This document shows positions 11,526 to 21,339 of a stretch of 64,000 bases of DNA, piece after piece. The notes beneath the pieces are model-generated. The model made no database searches, was not told the origin of the DNA, and saw nothing but the letters and a program-made list of their open reading frames with translations. Made by a program: the position numbers and the translations under genes. The stretch is from Obelidium mucronatum (Eukaryota; Chytridiomycota; Chytridiomycetes; Chytridiales; Chytriomycetaceae): assembly GCA_025765595.1 (NCBI GenBank), contig JAIVFH010000107.1:48210-112209 (forward strand), in the 5' to 3' direction. Position 1 is the stretch's first letter. Every line of letters starts with the position of its first letter.

Positions 11526-13038
11526 TCAAAGACACATTGTCTGTGGCCGCACAAACTCTACAAATGGTATTGCGGCTTCAAACGGTCTCCCTCCTCCTGC
11601 AGGGTTTTCAATGGATCCGGGAATGAAAGTGAAACTACCTTCACACGAAACAACAGGATTCCTCAACAAGCTCCTGCCCTCTGCATACGGATCCAATGGA
11701 TCATGGTCTCGATCTAAAGCATCCTCTTCATCATCCTCATCGTCTGAATCGGGATCCATAACTCTTCCTCCATCCGAATACGAGCAATATGAAAAGTTGG
11801 GAGTTGATTCAGAGAGCAAGGGGTAATATCCAATGACTCCTTCTCCTTGCACTCGTTCGATTCGGCCGTTGAGGTACCTGAATGCCCATTTCCGAGAATA
11901 GAGTTGAACTGATTCAAAGCTGCATTGTCCAGGTAAATACGTGAGTGTGATTCTGTAACATACACGAGCCATGGAGAGCATAAATGCGGATGAAACTTGT
12001 ACTTTGATTCCTTTTTTTTTCTTATCAGTGAGTATGGGTGGTCTTTTAAAAAACAACGAATTACAGTAGTACCATTTGTAACAGCGACTCCTGTCCCTCC
12101 TCCTTCATCCAAAAAAATACTTGGCAACCGCAACTCTCTGTTTCCTCTCCCCAACACTGTCTCAATCCTTCTTATCTTGCTTCACACACACACTGTCGAC
12201 AAAATCACCAAACCAACTTTCAAACGTCCCCAAATCAAAATACGGGATCGTGTTTTTCGGAATCGGACCCATCCGTGCCAAGTCAGAAGAAGCTCGCGCG
12301 AAGCGAATAACATGGTTCGTCAATGTCCCTCTTGTCACGAGGCCAAGGAACTCTCCCTGTTGACAATACGCGAAACGAATTAAGGGAAATAATGGGCCGC
12401 GTGTCAGCTGTCGCTTGAGGCTGATGTTGGTGTTGGCGACTTTTATGAGCTGTTGGAATCCACAGTTCCTTCACATTCAACAGAGGCATGAGATGCATTG
12501 CGTAGACATCCTCGTAGCATCTATTTGTTCCAAAGATGCCAATTGATGGTTCAAGCAGTTGCCTCGAGTTGGTTCGTGCAAACAAGTGGTAGAGCATAAT
12601 CAGGCATTTTTGTGTCTCGGAGCAGGTTGACTTGACGGGAGTCCACGCCGGAGACGGATCGACCATGTCCCTGTTGTCCAGCGACAGGAACGTTTTCGCA
12701 TGTCCGGCTTCCAGGTCCGCAAACAGCGCGTGGATAGTTTCCGTCGCCGGCTTCGCGGCGATGCCCAAGGCGCGGCGCAGCGCAGCCAACTTTGGCGCAA
12801 CGGCCGCATACGGAGCCAGCAGCGCCAGCCCGTACTCGGCGGCGTGTTGAGCAAACGCCTTTTGCGGCGGCAAAGCGTCGGTCGGCGCAACGCCAAACTG
12901 CGCCAAGAAGCGGCGCCACGGCTGCGCGTCGCCCGCCGCCGCCCGCCAGCGCTTGCTGACTAAGCCAAACCGGACGAGGTCCTGCGGCGAGTGGAGGTGC
13001 ATGCACACAAGCACAAGGAGCTCGAGAGGGAGATCCAT
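11526..13038 (-). CDS. F-box protein with ApaG domain (FBXO3/SKIP16-like)
   Basis: Predicted substrate receptor of an SCF ubiquitin ligase. The N-terminus MDLPLELLVLVCMHL...VSKRWRAAA is an F-box. A middle segment (IRFAYCQQGEFLGLVTRGTL) is followed by a linker reaching AVTNG, joined through an intron to IKVQVSSAFM. The C-terminal half is an ApaG domain: CYRITLTYLPGQCSFESVQLYSRKWAF, then GEGVIGYYPLL and FSYCSY, ending at PFEAAIPFVEFVRP. An acidic insert (DSDDEDDEEDALD) splits the ApaG domain. The second intron is best placed near 12470-12390 (GTGAAG donor, CGACAG acceptor), but this is the least certain junction. The exon at 12600-12960 is much richer in GC than its surroundings. The start codon lies 22 bp from the CHIP stop codon upstream on the same strand. 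Confidence 0.78.
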
Positions 13039-13060
13039 TGTTTATGATTTTATTATATTT

Positions 13061-14321
13061 CTAATAATCGTAAGCCCATCCGTTCAACGAAAGAAACTCT
13101 TCAATCACTTCTTTGAGCGCTAAATTGGGCACGAGTTCAGCTTCATGGAGTGGCTGACGCGTGAGTGGATCCCATTTTCCAATCTTTTGCAGATGGGATA
13201 CAATTTCACTGCGATCATATGTTATTCCAGAAGACGGGGCCACAACCGGATCCGTCATGATTTCAAATGAGATTTTACCGAGGAATGCATCTGGAACGTA
13301 TCGTTTCTTGAAACGAAAAAAACATGTGAGTAAGAGGGAATCAAAACACTTTTTTTTATATGCTCACCTTTGAATTCTCGTTTGCCTGGCTGAATAGTGC
13401 TTCGATCTCACTCATTCTTTTTGATGCAGCTTCTGTTACTTCTTCAATTTCTTCGCTGGATGATGACCCCAATTGTTTAACCTGTTTTATATCAATGTGG
13501 TCACGTTTCCTTCTTCACAATAACTAGAAATACCTGACGGTCCCGATCCCTCTCCACCAGCCTCACTAAATACCGATGCAAATCCGAAACATCCTCTCTC
13601 CTTTTCCGATCCTGCCTTTCAAACCGCTTTGCCTTGGCAGCCCGATACTTGACCGAAATCTCATCGACATAGCTGCTTTTGCTTGCAATCGCGAGATCAA
13701 AGGCCTTCTTGAGACTGTTGATGGCTTCCGACAGCCTCCCCGGTGTTTCGTGCCCGTTGTCTTCAGGCCGCTTGTTCCATGGCGAGCAGCGCCTGGCCCT
13801 TGTAGTAGTGCAGCTTCATCGTGATCGCGGGGTTCGCGCTGATTGACGATGAGTCCGAAGCGACCAGCTCGAGCGCGCGCTCGCAGTCGCCGACGGCGTG
13901 CAGGTGTTCAGTGCAGACGCAGGTGGCACAGCGCCCTGTTTGAGTAGTAGACGGGGTTCGCCGGGTTGCGGATGACTGCGACCGAGTACGCCTTGATTGC
14001 GTCGCCGTAGCGGTGCGCGGCAAAGTGCGCGTTGCCGTCGAGTTTGGCGAGCTCGGCGGGGTTTGTCGCGGCGCTGTTGCTGTCGCGTCCGAGGTGCGCG
14101 GCTGGAACTGGCTCGAGCTTGTCCGCGAGTGGCTCGATGTCGATGTCGAGCTTGAGCGCGAGTCCATCGGCGGCGGCTCGGTGGTGGTGCGGCTGCTGCT
14201 GCTGCTGCGAGAAGGAGCGGCCAGTGTTCGAGGGCGGCACAGGCGGCCTGCTGTTGTAATTGCTGCTGCTGTAGTTGCCATTGTTGTTGTGGCCAAACAG
14301 GTTGGTGAACAAATCGTCCAT
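13061..14321 (-). CDS. STUB1: CHIP-type E3 ubiquitin ligase (TPR + U-box), with two apparent frame breaks
   Basis: Co-chaperone ubiquitin ligase: TPRs bind Hsp70/Hsp90 tails and the U-box recruits an E2. N-terminal residues are Gln/His/Asn-rich. TPR hallmarks follow: LAKLDGNAHFAAHRYGDAIKAYS, YYSNRALCHLRLH, AVGDCERALEL and YYKGQALLAME. A helical linker (EAINSLKKAFDLAI) leads to a U-box exon reading KISFEIMTDPVVAPSSGITYD, LQKIGKWDPLTRQPL and ALKEVIEEF, ending NGWAYDY. Introns lie near 13533-13480 and 13370-13320. The coding frame is interrupted twice, by TGA at 13910-13908 and at 13765-13763. At both places the protein resumes in the +1 frame with exact TPR spacing, so one extra base upstream of each stop is the simplest reading. 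Identity is very firm from the U-box; the frame breaks may be sequence errors. Confidence 0.82.
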
Positions 14322-14375
14322 TGGAGCTAAGAGTGTGTTTTGTAATCGAACAATGAAGAAGTAAAAACAAAACAA
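14322..14375. promoter_or_regulatory. 54-bp bidirectional promoter between CHIP and SET genes
   Basis: Start codons of the minus-strand CHIP gene (14321) and the plus-strand SET gene (14376) are 54 bp apart. Unless 5' UTRs overlap the neighbouring coding sequence, both core promoters must be squeezed here or inside the first exons. Confidence 0.5.
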
Positions 14376-16671
14376 ATGAAGCGGAAGCAAAACAGCTCCC
14401 TCGAACGCCTCTTTGAATGGGCGAAAAATAACGGCGCAAATGTCGGAAATCTGTCGGTCGAAGAACACAAAGGCCTTGCGTGGCGCAGTGGCAATCAAGG
14501 CGGTTGGTCCAGGCGAGATGATTGGTTTCCTGCCGCCTGGCTTGATCCTGTCAGAGTCAACGGGTCTGGCTTCGCCCTTTGGCCAAATGCTCAACAACTA
14601 CTTGCTCAACAACCCGGATGAAACACTGGCGGTCACTGGATCCACGGATCTCTATGCAAAACCATCCATTCAGTTTGCTGCTTTCATTGCACACGAACTC
14701 CAATTCAACAAGGACTCGTTCTGGTGCCCGTATTTTGAGACTCTTCCCGCAGACTTTGGATTGCCTTTGCAATGGCCACAGAAAGATATTGACTTGTTTT
14801 TGGAAGGAACAAACTTGGAGTTTATGGCCAAAGAGAGGTTTGCGGATGAGATTCCCAAACGATGTTTTATATATTCATTCGATTTATTAGACGGCGGATG
14901 CTTGAAGATGCTGTGCGTTTAATTCGGCGAGCTGCCCAATCAACAAAAGGCTTTGAGTATTGTAGCGATCTGTCGTTTGATTCTCTTGCCTGGGCCTATT
15001 CTGCAATTATTTCGCGTGCTTTCCCGAAAGGAAAGTCTATTATTGTCGATGGAAGTTTGGATACACAGACTGCAGCGTCCGCTGGTGTTGAAGATGGTGA
15101 AGTAGCCACGAGACAGAAGGGGTAAGGAATAGCTGCTGAAGGCGGTATTTAATGTCCGTCTCAACTTCTGATTAGATACGGACAAAATGACCCAAAGGCA
15201 CTTTTTGAACTATGCCTTTATCCTGTTTTGGACATGGTATGAAGAATTCAAGTTGTTTCTTGTTTGTTGACCAACCAATATTCACCGAAACCCCACCCCT
15301 CAGATTAACCACAAGCGAGGACAAGAAATCGAATGGAACAGTCAAATAACTCCCGGAATCACGTTTATTTCTCCTCTAGGAATTCAAGCCGGAGAAGTCA
15401 TTTGGAATAACTGTAAACCATCAAACCTTGAACCAAACCGACACAAATGCCAAAAAAAAAAATTAACAACATTTGTTCAATCCAGATGGATCCTAAAGGA
15501 AACGAAAACCTCCTCTCGAACTACGGATTCGTTCTGGACCCGAACCCCGAAGACTACGCAAAGATTGCACTCAACATCAGCCCGCAAGACCCACTCCACG
15601 AATACCGCAAATCGATCCTGAATCTGCATCGCGCCGTTTCTACAGTGCACCTTTTTTTCGAGGACGATAGGAAAATCGCTGATGACTTGATGTCTGCCAC
15701 AAGGATTCTAGTCGGAAGTGAACTGGAAGTGGAACAGGTGGTCGCGTCTCTGGAAGGGGATGTTTCCAAAGGAACTGCCAAGCTGGATTTGGTTGCGTTG
15801 AGTACACTGTTTGGATTGATTTCTGGGAAAGTACAGAAACTTGAAGACCGGAAAAGGAAGTTGGATGGGTTTACTTGTGTATCGGATTCACAACGCGAAA
15901 GGTTGGCGATGGCCAATACGTACCGAGAAGGTAAAAGTTCACTCCACATTATTTCTTTTTTTTTGTGTGTTGGGGGTTTGCTTAACTGCGTCTGTCTTCA
16001 TTTTTCATAGGCCAGATTAGAATATTTCGACACACCTTGTCACTCGTTCAACAGGCTTTTGCGCGAATCCTCAGCAAAGACGGTATATCTTCCGCTTCCC
16101 AACTCCTAACACTTCGAAATTCGAGTCAATCGGGCCAAGTGTTGGAAGCGATTGCGGAAGACTTGAATTCCATCGATGACGAAGGGCTCTTGGATCAAGA
16201 CACGATTCTGGCGCTGATTTTGATGCATGAAGAGTTTCTTGGTAGCGAGAGCGAGTTTCGTGGATTTTTTGTTGGGGAAAGCGGTGGTAGAAGAAGTGTG
16301 GATGAAGCGTTGGCGATTCTGGGGTGAGTTTTCTTTCACTCATTCCATTTGATCTTTTTTTTTTTTTAAAATAATCTTCTCGATGTATTCAATATAGTGA
16401 TCAAGCGAACGAGATGATTGACTTTTACAATCAAGCCTTGAACCCATTCCTTCAAAAATCCGCCTTCTTTCGTGAGTTATCCCACCAACAAGACACTCCT
16501 GCTGCCGCCTTTTCAGCAAGTCGATTCGTTTGGGCACATTCGTTTCTGCAAACGCATGGAATAAACTTGAGCGTTTCGGTTTTGAGTGCAATGGATCTGT
16601 TGGATTTGTTTCAAGATGAGGTTGAGGGTGGAGATGAACAAGAGGACTTGTTTGGCGTCGTGATGTTGTAA
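14376..16671 (+). CDS. SET-domain protein methyltransferase (SETD3/RuBisCO-LSMT type)
   Basis: Likely protein lysine or histidine methyltransferase with a split SET domain and a C-terminal substrate-binding lobe. The N-terminus LERLFEWAKNNGA is the usual lead-in. The nSET motif LRGAVAIKAVGPGEMI follows in the +1 frame, so one extra base lies near 14467-14476 or the model is incomplete. An intron from about 14839 to 14894 (GTTTGC..TTATTAG) restores the frame and gives AKE-RRRMLEDAVRLIRR. Later signatures are DSLAWAYSAIISRAF and GIQAGEVIWNN, then PKGNENLLSNYGFVLDPNPED, the cSET active-site region. The join before this last exon is imperfect by one base. The LSMT-like helical lobe follows (TYREGQIRIFRHTLSLV). 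Introns of about 50-70 nt occur at 15124, 15240, 15413, 15932 and 16325. The stop codon is at 16669-16671. Confidence 0.78.
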
Positions 16672-16979
16672 GGAAGTGATGAATAAATAAATTATGCTGA
16701 TATGGGGAGTTGCCCGTTGATTGGTTGTTTTGGGGATTTTTGGAATCTTAAAACTGAAACAAAACCTTTGACAATGCAGCGTCAAGCCATCAGGGTAAGG
16801 AATATCGCGCGCCACAATCTGCCTTTTTCATTTGGAAGAGAGTTAATGCTGCGAGTTGGTTTGGTGGAGAAAACTATAATTATGCAATTGAGCTCAAAAA
16901 CCGCCAAATTACATAGCCTACTTCAAAATACATAGGAGCTACCTGTGTAATAAACACGTATGATAGAAAAACTAAAACA

Positions 16980-17051
16980 TGCTTATCCCAGGAGTCGAAC
17001 CTGGGTTTCCTCGGCCACAACGAGGTGTACTAACCGTTATACGAGATAAGC
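16980..17051 (-). tRNA. tRNA-His (GTG)
   Basis: Read on the minus strand, a perfect 7-bp acceptor stem (GCTTATC with GATAAGC) flanks a D-arm around TATAACGGTTAGTAC, an anticodon arm with the loop TTGTGGC (anticodon GTG), and a T-arm with GGTTCGACTCC. The discriminator base is A and there is no intron. The arm sequences closely resemble eukaryotic tRNA-His. Downstream T-rich sequence on the minus strand could act as the Pol III terminator. Confidence 0.93.
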
Positions 17052-18431
17052 TGAGTGTTTCTCTTGTAATTTTGTACATTATAATTCTAAATGCAATTGT
17101 TCCATGCATTTCTTACCAACACAAGAGCTGCGGTGCAGAATTCTTTGAAGTTCAGGTTATCATCCTCCTGGAAACAATCTCCAGTTGCACAAGGCCAAAC
17201 TCAAAGATACAAAGGGCGTGTATGAAATGGAGTCTAAGAATAATAATGTAAAACAAATTATCTCGGATTTTCTTGTATCCCAATCGAAGTTGGTGGTAAG
17301 ACCAAGCCCCCACAAGGGCCAGAAGGCAAGACACTCGGCCAAAAAACAAAAAAGCCCACTGAATATAATCCCACGAACATTGTCAAGCAACTGATTGACC
17401 CGGGCTTAGTGTCAAGCGATTGTAATCGACTCCTCGCATATTGAGGCGGAGGGACGATAAGGGCTTCCTGTTCAACTCACCGATGCATCTGAATTCATCG
17501 AATCCAAACGGCACTTTCAGTTTCCTCGAAATGTCTCGAATATGAAGAATTGTATTGAAGAGTTTAACTGATTGATACTCGAGGACTTGATCTTCAACTT
17601 GCGTTTTATTTATTTGTCAACATTCAAATAGATTCTGCCACTGATATCGAGATCACATAATACATTGGGGTTTCCTTTGAAACGAGTCTGAAGAAGTTTT
17701 ACGGAGGCAAGGCGGGTGCAGAAAGCAACAAGTCGCACAACTCTATAAGAGTGGAGAGAGCAGCATCTACATCCGCAGCAGTTTTCCACTTTCCTCATGT
17801 AATAAGAATGATTTAGCTGCGCAGCAAGTCGGTATTTGACTTTCAACAGGATCCGAGCGGGACTTTGCAATTAGGAACACAACTGATGGCGACTCGCATT
17901 CGCAATTACCCCGCAGATATCAGCCGATGGCCCTGTACTCCCATGTTTGAAAATCGTACGAATGTATTCCTGAACAATAGAAGGAGAGACGTGGACTTAT
18001 TATCGATGGATCAACTGATTCAAAACGTTTTGTCTTACCACTTGGCGCCATCTCCATCCAAACTCAACAACGTGGCCCATTGGAACAGAAAGCCAACTCG
18101 AAAAACAGACTCAAACACATACTTGGCATGTTTTTATTCTCAAATTTGATCTCTGTCAATGAACTGTTGCTGTGTTGAATTTGTGATGCCATTGTGATAT
18201 CCTGCCTTTTCGCAGATCTACGAGTTGGCAGAACTCTGCCACGGAAATTTATATTGCGCTCTTTCACATGATTCTATATATTTGATTGCTTATCTACCTT
18301 TCCAATTAAGTGCTGATTGTCTTTGCCGATTCAAATGTTACGAGAGAATATTTTCAACTCCCAACGTGGTTCGACGGTTGCGGAAATACAGTTCACAAAC
18401 GAACACCACTTTTGCTAATGAAGGCGTTATT
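17052..18431. other. Stretch without a supportable gene
   Basis: About 1.4 kb with only short overlapping ORFs on both strands, none with a recognisable domain, convincing splice chain or codon pattern. It could hold decayed coding sequence or a long 3' flank. I see no repeat or RNA gene here. Confidence 0.5.
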
Positions 18432-19121
18432 TTATTCATTTGGACTTGTTCTCAAACTGCTTCGTCTTGGCGAAAACAAAACGCACTCCAATCTCGAATC
18501 CACCTCATCAACGTGTCGAAGGGGCTCTAAAATACTCGATGCACCAAACCATGGGATATGTCCGGCCTTCTTCATCCCCTTCAACATCAACTCATCCAAT
18601 TCATCTTTTCGTCTCTGTTTATGCCAATCAAGGATCAAATTCACCGTCTCCACAATAATTTCGAGACCGGCTCTTCCTCGCGCGTTCCAGTATACTTTGA
18701 ATGCAGCCTCGATTATAAAAGAAAGAAGTTGATCTGGATCTTCGCCCTCAAACGCAGCGTATCCAGGGGTTTTTCGTGGTCCACCAAATGGAAGAGGGGC
18801 AGCAGAAAAAAACAAGCGACCAGCCAAACAGTATATAAAACGATGTGGATGGCATTGCGTGTTTTTGAAGCAAGTGAGAATTGCAGCGTGAGATTGGGTA
18901 AGGAGATCCATCGCGCTTCGATCGGCGGGACAGGGGTTGAGAGAGACTCTATTCAGGATCTCATTGTACGTTATGGAAAGTGGGTGACGATTGAGGTGAT
19001 ACCGGGCGATCCGGTTTGATATCGAAGGTTTAAACTTGGACGCTGTGCTTTTTTTTTTCCCCCCGCAGGCGAGAAGCATTAGGAGCTTCTTATTTAGCGC
19101 GGAAATACGAAGGAAGGGCAT
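18432..19121 (-). CDS. Hypothetical protein
   Basis: A single open frame of 229 codons starting with ATG at 19121. An internal Met (MDLLTQSHAAIL) about 68 codons in could be the true start. I do not recognise the protein. The central part contains an amphipathic run (LLSFIIEAAFKVYWNARGRA) and a basic helix ending WHKQRRKDELDELM, which look protein-like and not random. There is no clear membrane segment. It stands alone between the tRNA region and another unrecognised gene. It may be an uninterrupted chance ORF. Confidence 0.4.
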   Translation of the reverse strand: MPFLRISALNKKLLMLLACGGKKKSTASKFKPSISNRIARYHLNRHPLSITYNEILNRVSLNPCPADRSAMDLLTQSHAAILTCFKNTQCHPHRFIYCLAGRLFFSAAPLPFGGPRKTPGYAAFEGEDPDQLLSFIIEAAFKVYWNARGRAGLEIIVETVNLILDWHKQRRKDELDELMLKGMKKAGHIPWFGASSILEPLRHVDEVDSRLECVLFSPRRSSLRTSPNE

Positions 19122-19491
19122 AGATCTTGGATCGAACCTGTGCTGAATGACATTGAGAGTTTCTGGATGCAGGAAATATTGTCAAAATGTCGGACGGTGG
19201 GCTCCGCTCAAGGACCACAACTGGCTGCAATCTAGCTTAGCCAAATTCGCTGTAGCTGAGATATGTATGCAATCCCACGAGTTCGAAACTGTTCAGCCAT
19301 ACAAACTGGCGCCTCTGTGCAACATGTGAGAATATTTATTCTTTATTTTTACTTCCCAGTTCAATCAGGTTGTTATAATTGGTCGATCAGAACCATTTCA
19401 TTGAGGCCAGCTTTGCTATCATTTTTGGAAACCACACTTTTATGGCTGCTTTTTGTTTAACTAGCATTGCGCTGTTTGTCATAATTAGGTG

Positions 19492-20184
19492 TCAATCATA
19501 TTTCTCTGCTTCAAGCTTTGGAATCATACTTCTCTGCTTCAAGCTTTTGAATTTTATCCAAAAGTTTTTCCACAAGCGTATTATTGCGGTCATGCTCTTC
19601 CATAGCGTATCTGAAAGTTTGCGCTGGATCAGTGGCAAAAAAAAGTTCTTTGAATGCTCAAACAATTTCAAAACATACATTTCCGCGTTATCTTTGTCAT
19701 CATTGGCCTTCAAAATATATGCCATGTATTCACGCGTTTGTCTTCTGGGGTGCCTGATGCCTGTGATGTTTCCAGCCATCATGTTCTCAAATTCTTGGAT
19801 TCTCGTCTTTGTTGAAACTTGTGTGGGCGCTGTCGTCTTTGCAGTCATGCCAAGTTTGAACATCTGACAAAAATAAAACCGGGTTTTTTTTTTTAAGAAA
19901 AGGTTTGGGTTGAATAATATGAAATGATGGCTTAACTGATTGTTTCACATCTTTTCTTGTCATAATCTTTTTCATGGTTCTCTGTTTGTTTTTTTCCCGG
20001 GCGATAATTCAATATTTAAGTTGAAAAAAAAAAAAAAAAAAAAAGGCAAAAAAAAAGGGAAAGAAAGCCAAACCATTCCGAAATTCGTGTAAACAGGTGC
20101 TAGAGTATCGGTATTATTTTCATTCTGCAAGATAATGCCCTTGTTGATAATGTTAAATGCAGCAGTGGTAGTTGTGGTTGTCAT
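19492..20184 (-). CDS. Hypothetical protein, three exons
   Basis: Three phase-0 exons join cleanly on the minus strand. The first, from ATG at 20184, encodes a Thr-rich start (MTTTTTTAAFNIINK) and ends before a GTTTGG donor. A very short middle exon encodes RTMKKIMTRKDVKQS. The last begins after a TTTTTGTCAG acceptor and runs to TGA at 19492. The product is about 175 aa, basic, with Thr-rich and helical segments (DDKDNAEMYVLKLFEH). I recognise no family. The clean splice phases are the main support; the first intron has a long T/A-rich tract. Confidence 0.42.
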
Positions 20185-21339
20185 TTTTTTTTTCTTTTGT
20201 TAATATTCTTGTCTTAGGTTTGAATTAGGAAGGTCTTTCACGTTTTTTTGATTGAAGTTTTGGTTTTTTTTTGGTTAACTCGGAATATATCTGGAAGCGC
20301 GGTATCAGTCTTTCTGGAGAAACGTAGCGAGCTCCAACTTAGCACAACAAAACCATTTACATATATAGATAAAGGACTCACAATATTATAAAACACGCGC
20401 TGCTGTCAAGGTTTGGGTACTTCAAGAGTGTCTTTAAAGATACTAGGAATTGAAGTCGCTTTTGAGAAGTGTGAGAAGTCACTGCTGGTTTTTTTTTTTT
20501 TTGTAGACACGATAAGCAGAAGAGTGAGTGAAGACCAAAATCAAGGGTAACAAGCAACTATAATAAAGAATCTCACGTGATCAACAGCAAAAAGTGGGTT
20601 GACGAGCGTGTTTTTTGAAGAGAGAACTTTTACAGCAACTTGAATGGAAGTTGATATAAAGATTTTATAAGGAAGCTTGTGGTCCTTGGTTATACAGTGT
20701 GATCGGAATGCTTGGATTTTGCGTTTCAAAGTTGCAGATTGAGGTCGTTATTATCTACGAAAGGAAGCGTTGTTGTTCAAAAGCGTGTTTTTTTTTTTGA
20801 TGATGGAAAAGTTCACCCAAAGAAGTTTGCAGATATATACCGTACTTTTAAAAAGACACGAAAAGAGAACTGATAGTATTGGTAGCAGTAGCAGGTACTG
20901 TTGATGTTTCTTTTTTAAGCAGAAAATTAAAAGAGGGGGTGGTTGGGGGGATTTACGGCAATCCTCTCTTGTCACCCAATTTCTTGACCAATCAGAGTCG
21001 ACCCTTAAAAAGACAATTAGAAGGGAAAGAAGAATAGACATTTTTTTTTCTTGGTACAAAGGATCGAAATACGGTGAAGAAAAAATAAAAACACATTGAA
21101 CATTTTCATTCCAGATATTCAAAAACGAATTGAAACAATATTTATTTCAGTTGTCTCGAAACTTGAAGGTTGGGCAGCAGCTATTGGACTCATTACACAA
21201 CACTGGGACTGGAATACGCAAACGTCCCAGAAGAAATTCCACAATAGATTATAATAAGATTCCAATGGATGATCTTCGTGAAGAGAACCAATAATAATAT
21301 CTTCTACTAATCAGCCTCTCTTTTTTTTAAATTTCTTCT
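20185..21339. other. Stretch without a supportable gene
   Basis: About 1.15 kb of AT-rich sequence with several homopolymer T/A runs and no ORF that looks coding. It probably holds the promoter of the gene ending at 19492 and the 3' flank of the BTB gene. Confidence 0.5.

Noticed and set aside
13763..13910. Antizyme-like +1 programmed frameshifting at C-TGA in the CHIP gene
   Set aside because: Both breaks show +1 at TGA, but a frame misread by one base will often end at TGA wherever a T-ending codon precedes GAx, so the coincidence is expected. Nearby genes show similar one-base offsets without TGA, favouring indel errors.
14862..14894. 27-nt intron GTTTTATATATT...TTATTAG in the SET gene
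   Set aside because: Too short and does not restore frame. The longer intron starting at GTTTGCGG joins AKE-RRRML in phase.
17052..18431. Genes among short ORFs such as 17865-18149
   Set aside because: No domains, splice logic or homology I can recognise.
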